Positions 62,125 through 64,000 of a stretch of 64,000 bases of DNA are shown here, piece after piece. Under the pieces are notes generated by a model that did no database searches, was not told the DNA's origin, and saw nothing but the letters and a program-made list of their open reading frames with translations. The stretch is from Alkalicella caledoniensis (GTDB taxonomy: Bacteria; Bacillota; Proteinivoracia; Proteinivoracales; Proteinivoracaceae), in the NCBI RefSeq assembly GCF_014467015.1, contig NZ_CP058559.1, positions 1,860,001 to 1,924,000 on the forward strand, read 5' to 3'. Every line of letters starts with the position of its first letter. The first letter of the stretch is position 1. The position numbers and the translations under genes are program-made.

Positions 62125-64000
<1,876 letters not shown>

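Overview
The window is AT-rich DNA from a low-GC Gram-positive anaerobe, most likely a spore-forming member of the Clostridia. The evidence is oxygen-independent metabolism (class III ribonucleotide reductase nrdD/nrdG; a four-subunit 2-oxoacid:ferredoxin oxidoreductase), a BofA-type sporulation protein, a large Firmicutes-type SRP RNA and a serine T-box. A glycine-betaine ABC importer and a lone beta-lysine acetyltransferase (AblB) suggest adaptation to salt; the genus cannot be fixed from sequence reading alone.

The layout has two parts. Bases 1 to about 22.3 kb are the right-hand part of an HK97-type siphovirus prophage. Late genes run leftward (regulator, lipoprotein, terminases, HNH, portal, protease, capsid cut by the window edge). 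The early region holds SSB, an HUH replication initiator and many tiny proteins. A Cro/CI switch with four operator-like sites, a catalytically dead CI-like paralogue and a tyrosine integrase close the right end. At least three small prophage genes are broken, and several plus-strand 'moron' genes interrupt the leftward early operon.

From 22.4 kb to the end is the origin-proximal chromosome, almost entirely on the minus strand. Reading from right to left it holds gyrB-gyrA-ablB, rRNA operon 2, nrdG-nrdD, a split NHEJ operon (ku, ligase, polymerase), an EF-G-like GTPase, an aminotransferase, T-box-serS, three tRNA-Ser and two tRNA-Arg genes, tadA, SRP RNA, dnaX-ybaB-recR-yaaL-bofA, a P-loop gene with korABCD, rRNA operon 1, opuA and guaB. 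This is recognisably the ancestral Bacillus order (gyrBA-rrn-guaB-serS-tadA-scr-dnaX-recR-bofA-rrn) with insertions and rearrangement, so oriC is expected beyond the right edge and the minus strand is co-directional with replication.

The most interesting signals are regulatory. (1) The prophage late promoter has the lambda Q/pR'/tR' layout: regulator gene, three tandem 11-bp repeats running into the -35, promoter, leader terminator, late operon. (2) A strong plus-strand promoter and terminator define an about 80-nt RNA antisense to the leader of the phage HUH rep gene, as in countertranscribed-RNA-controlled plasmids. (3) An S24 protein with no HTH and both catalytic residues replaced sits beside an intact CI. 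(4) An about 107-bp palindromic element flanks both sides of both rRNA operons. (5) guaB and korA have structured or operator-rich leaders that I cannot assign to a known family.
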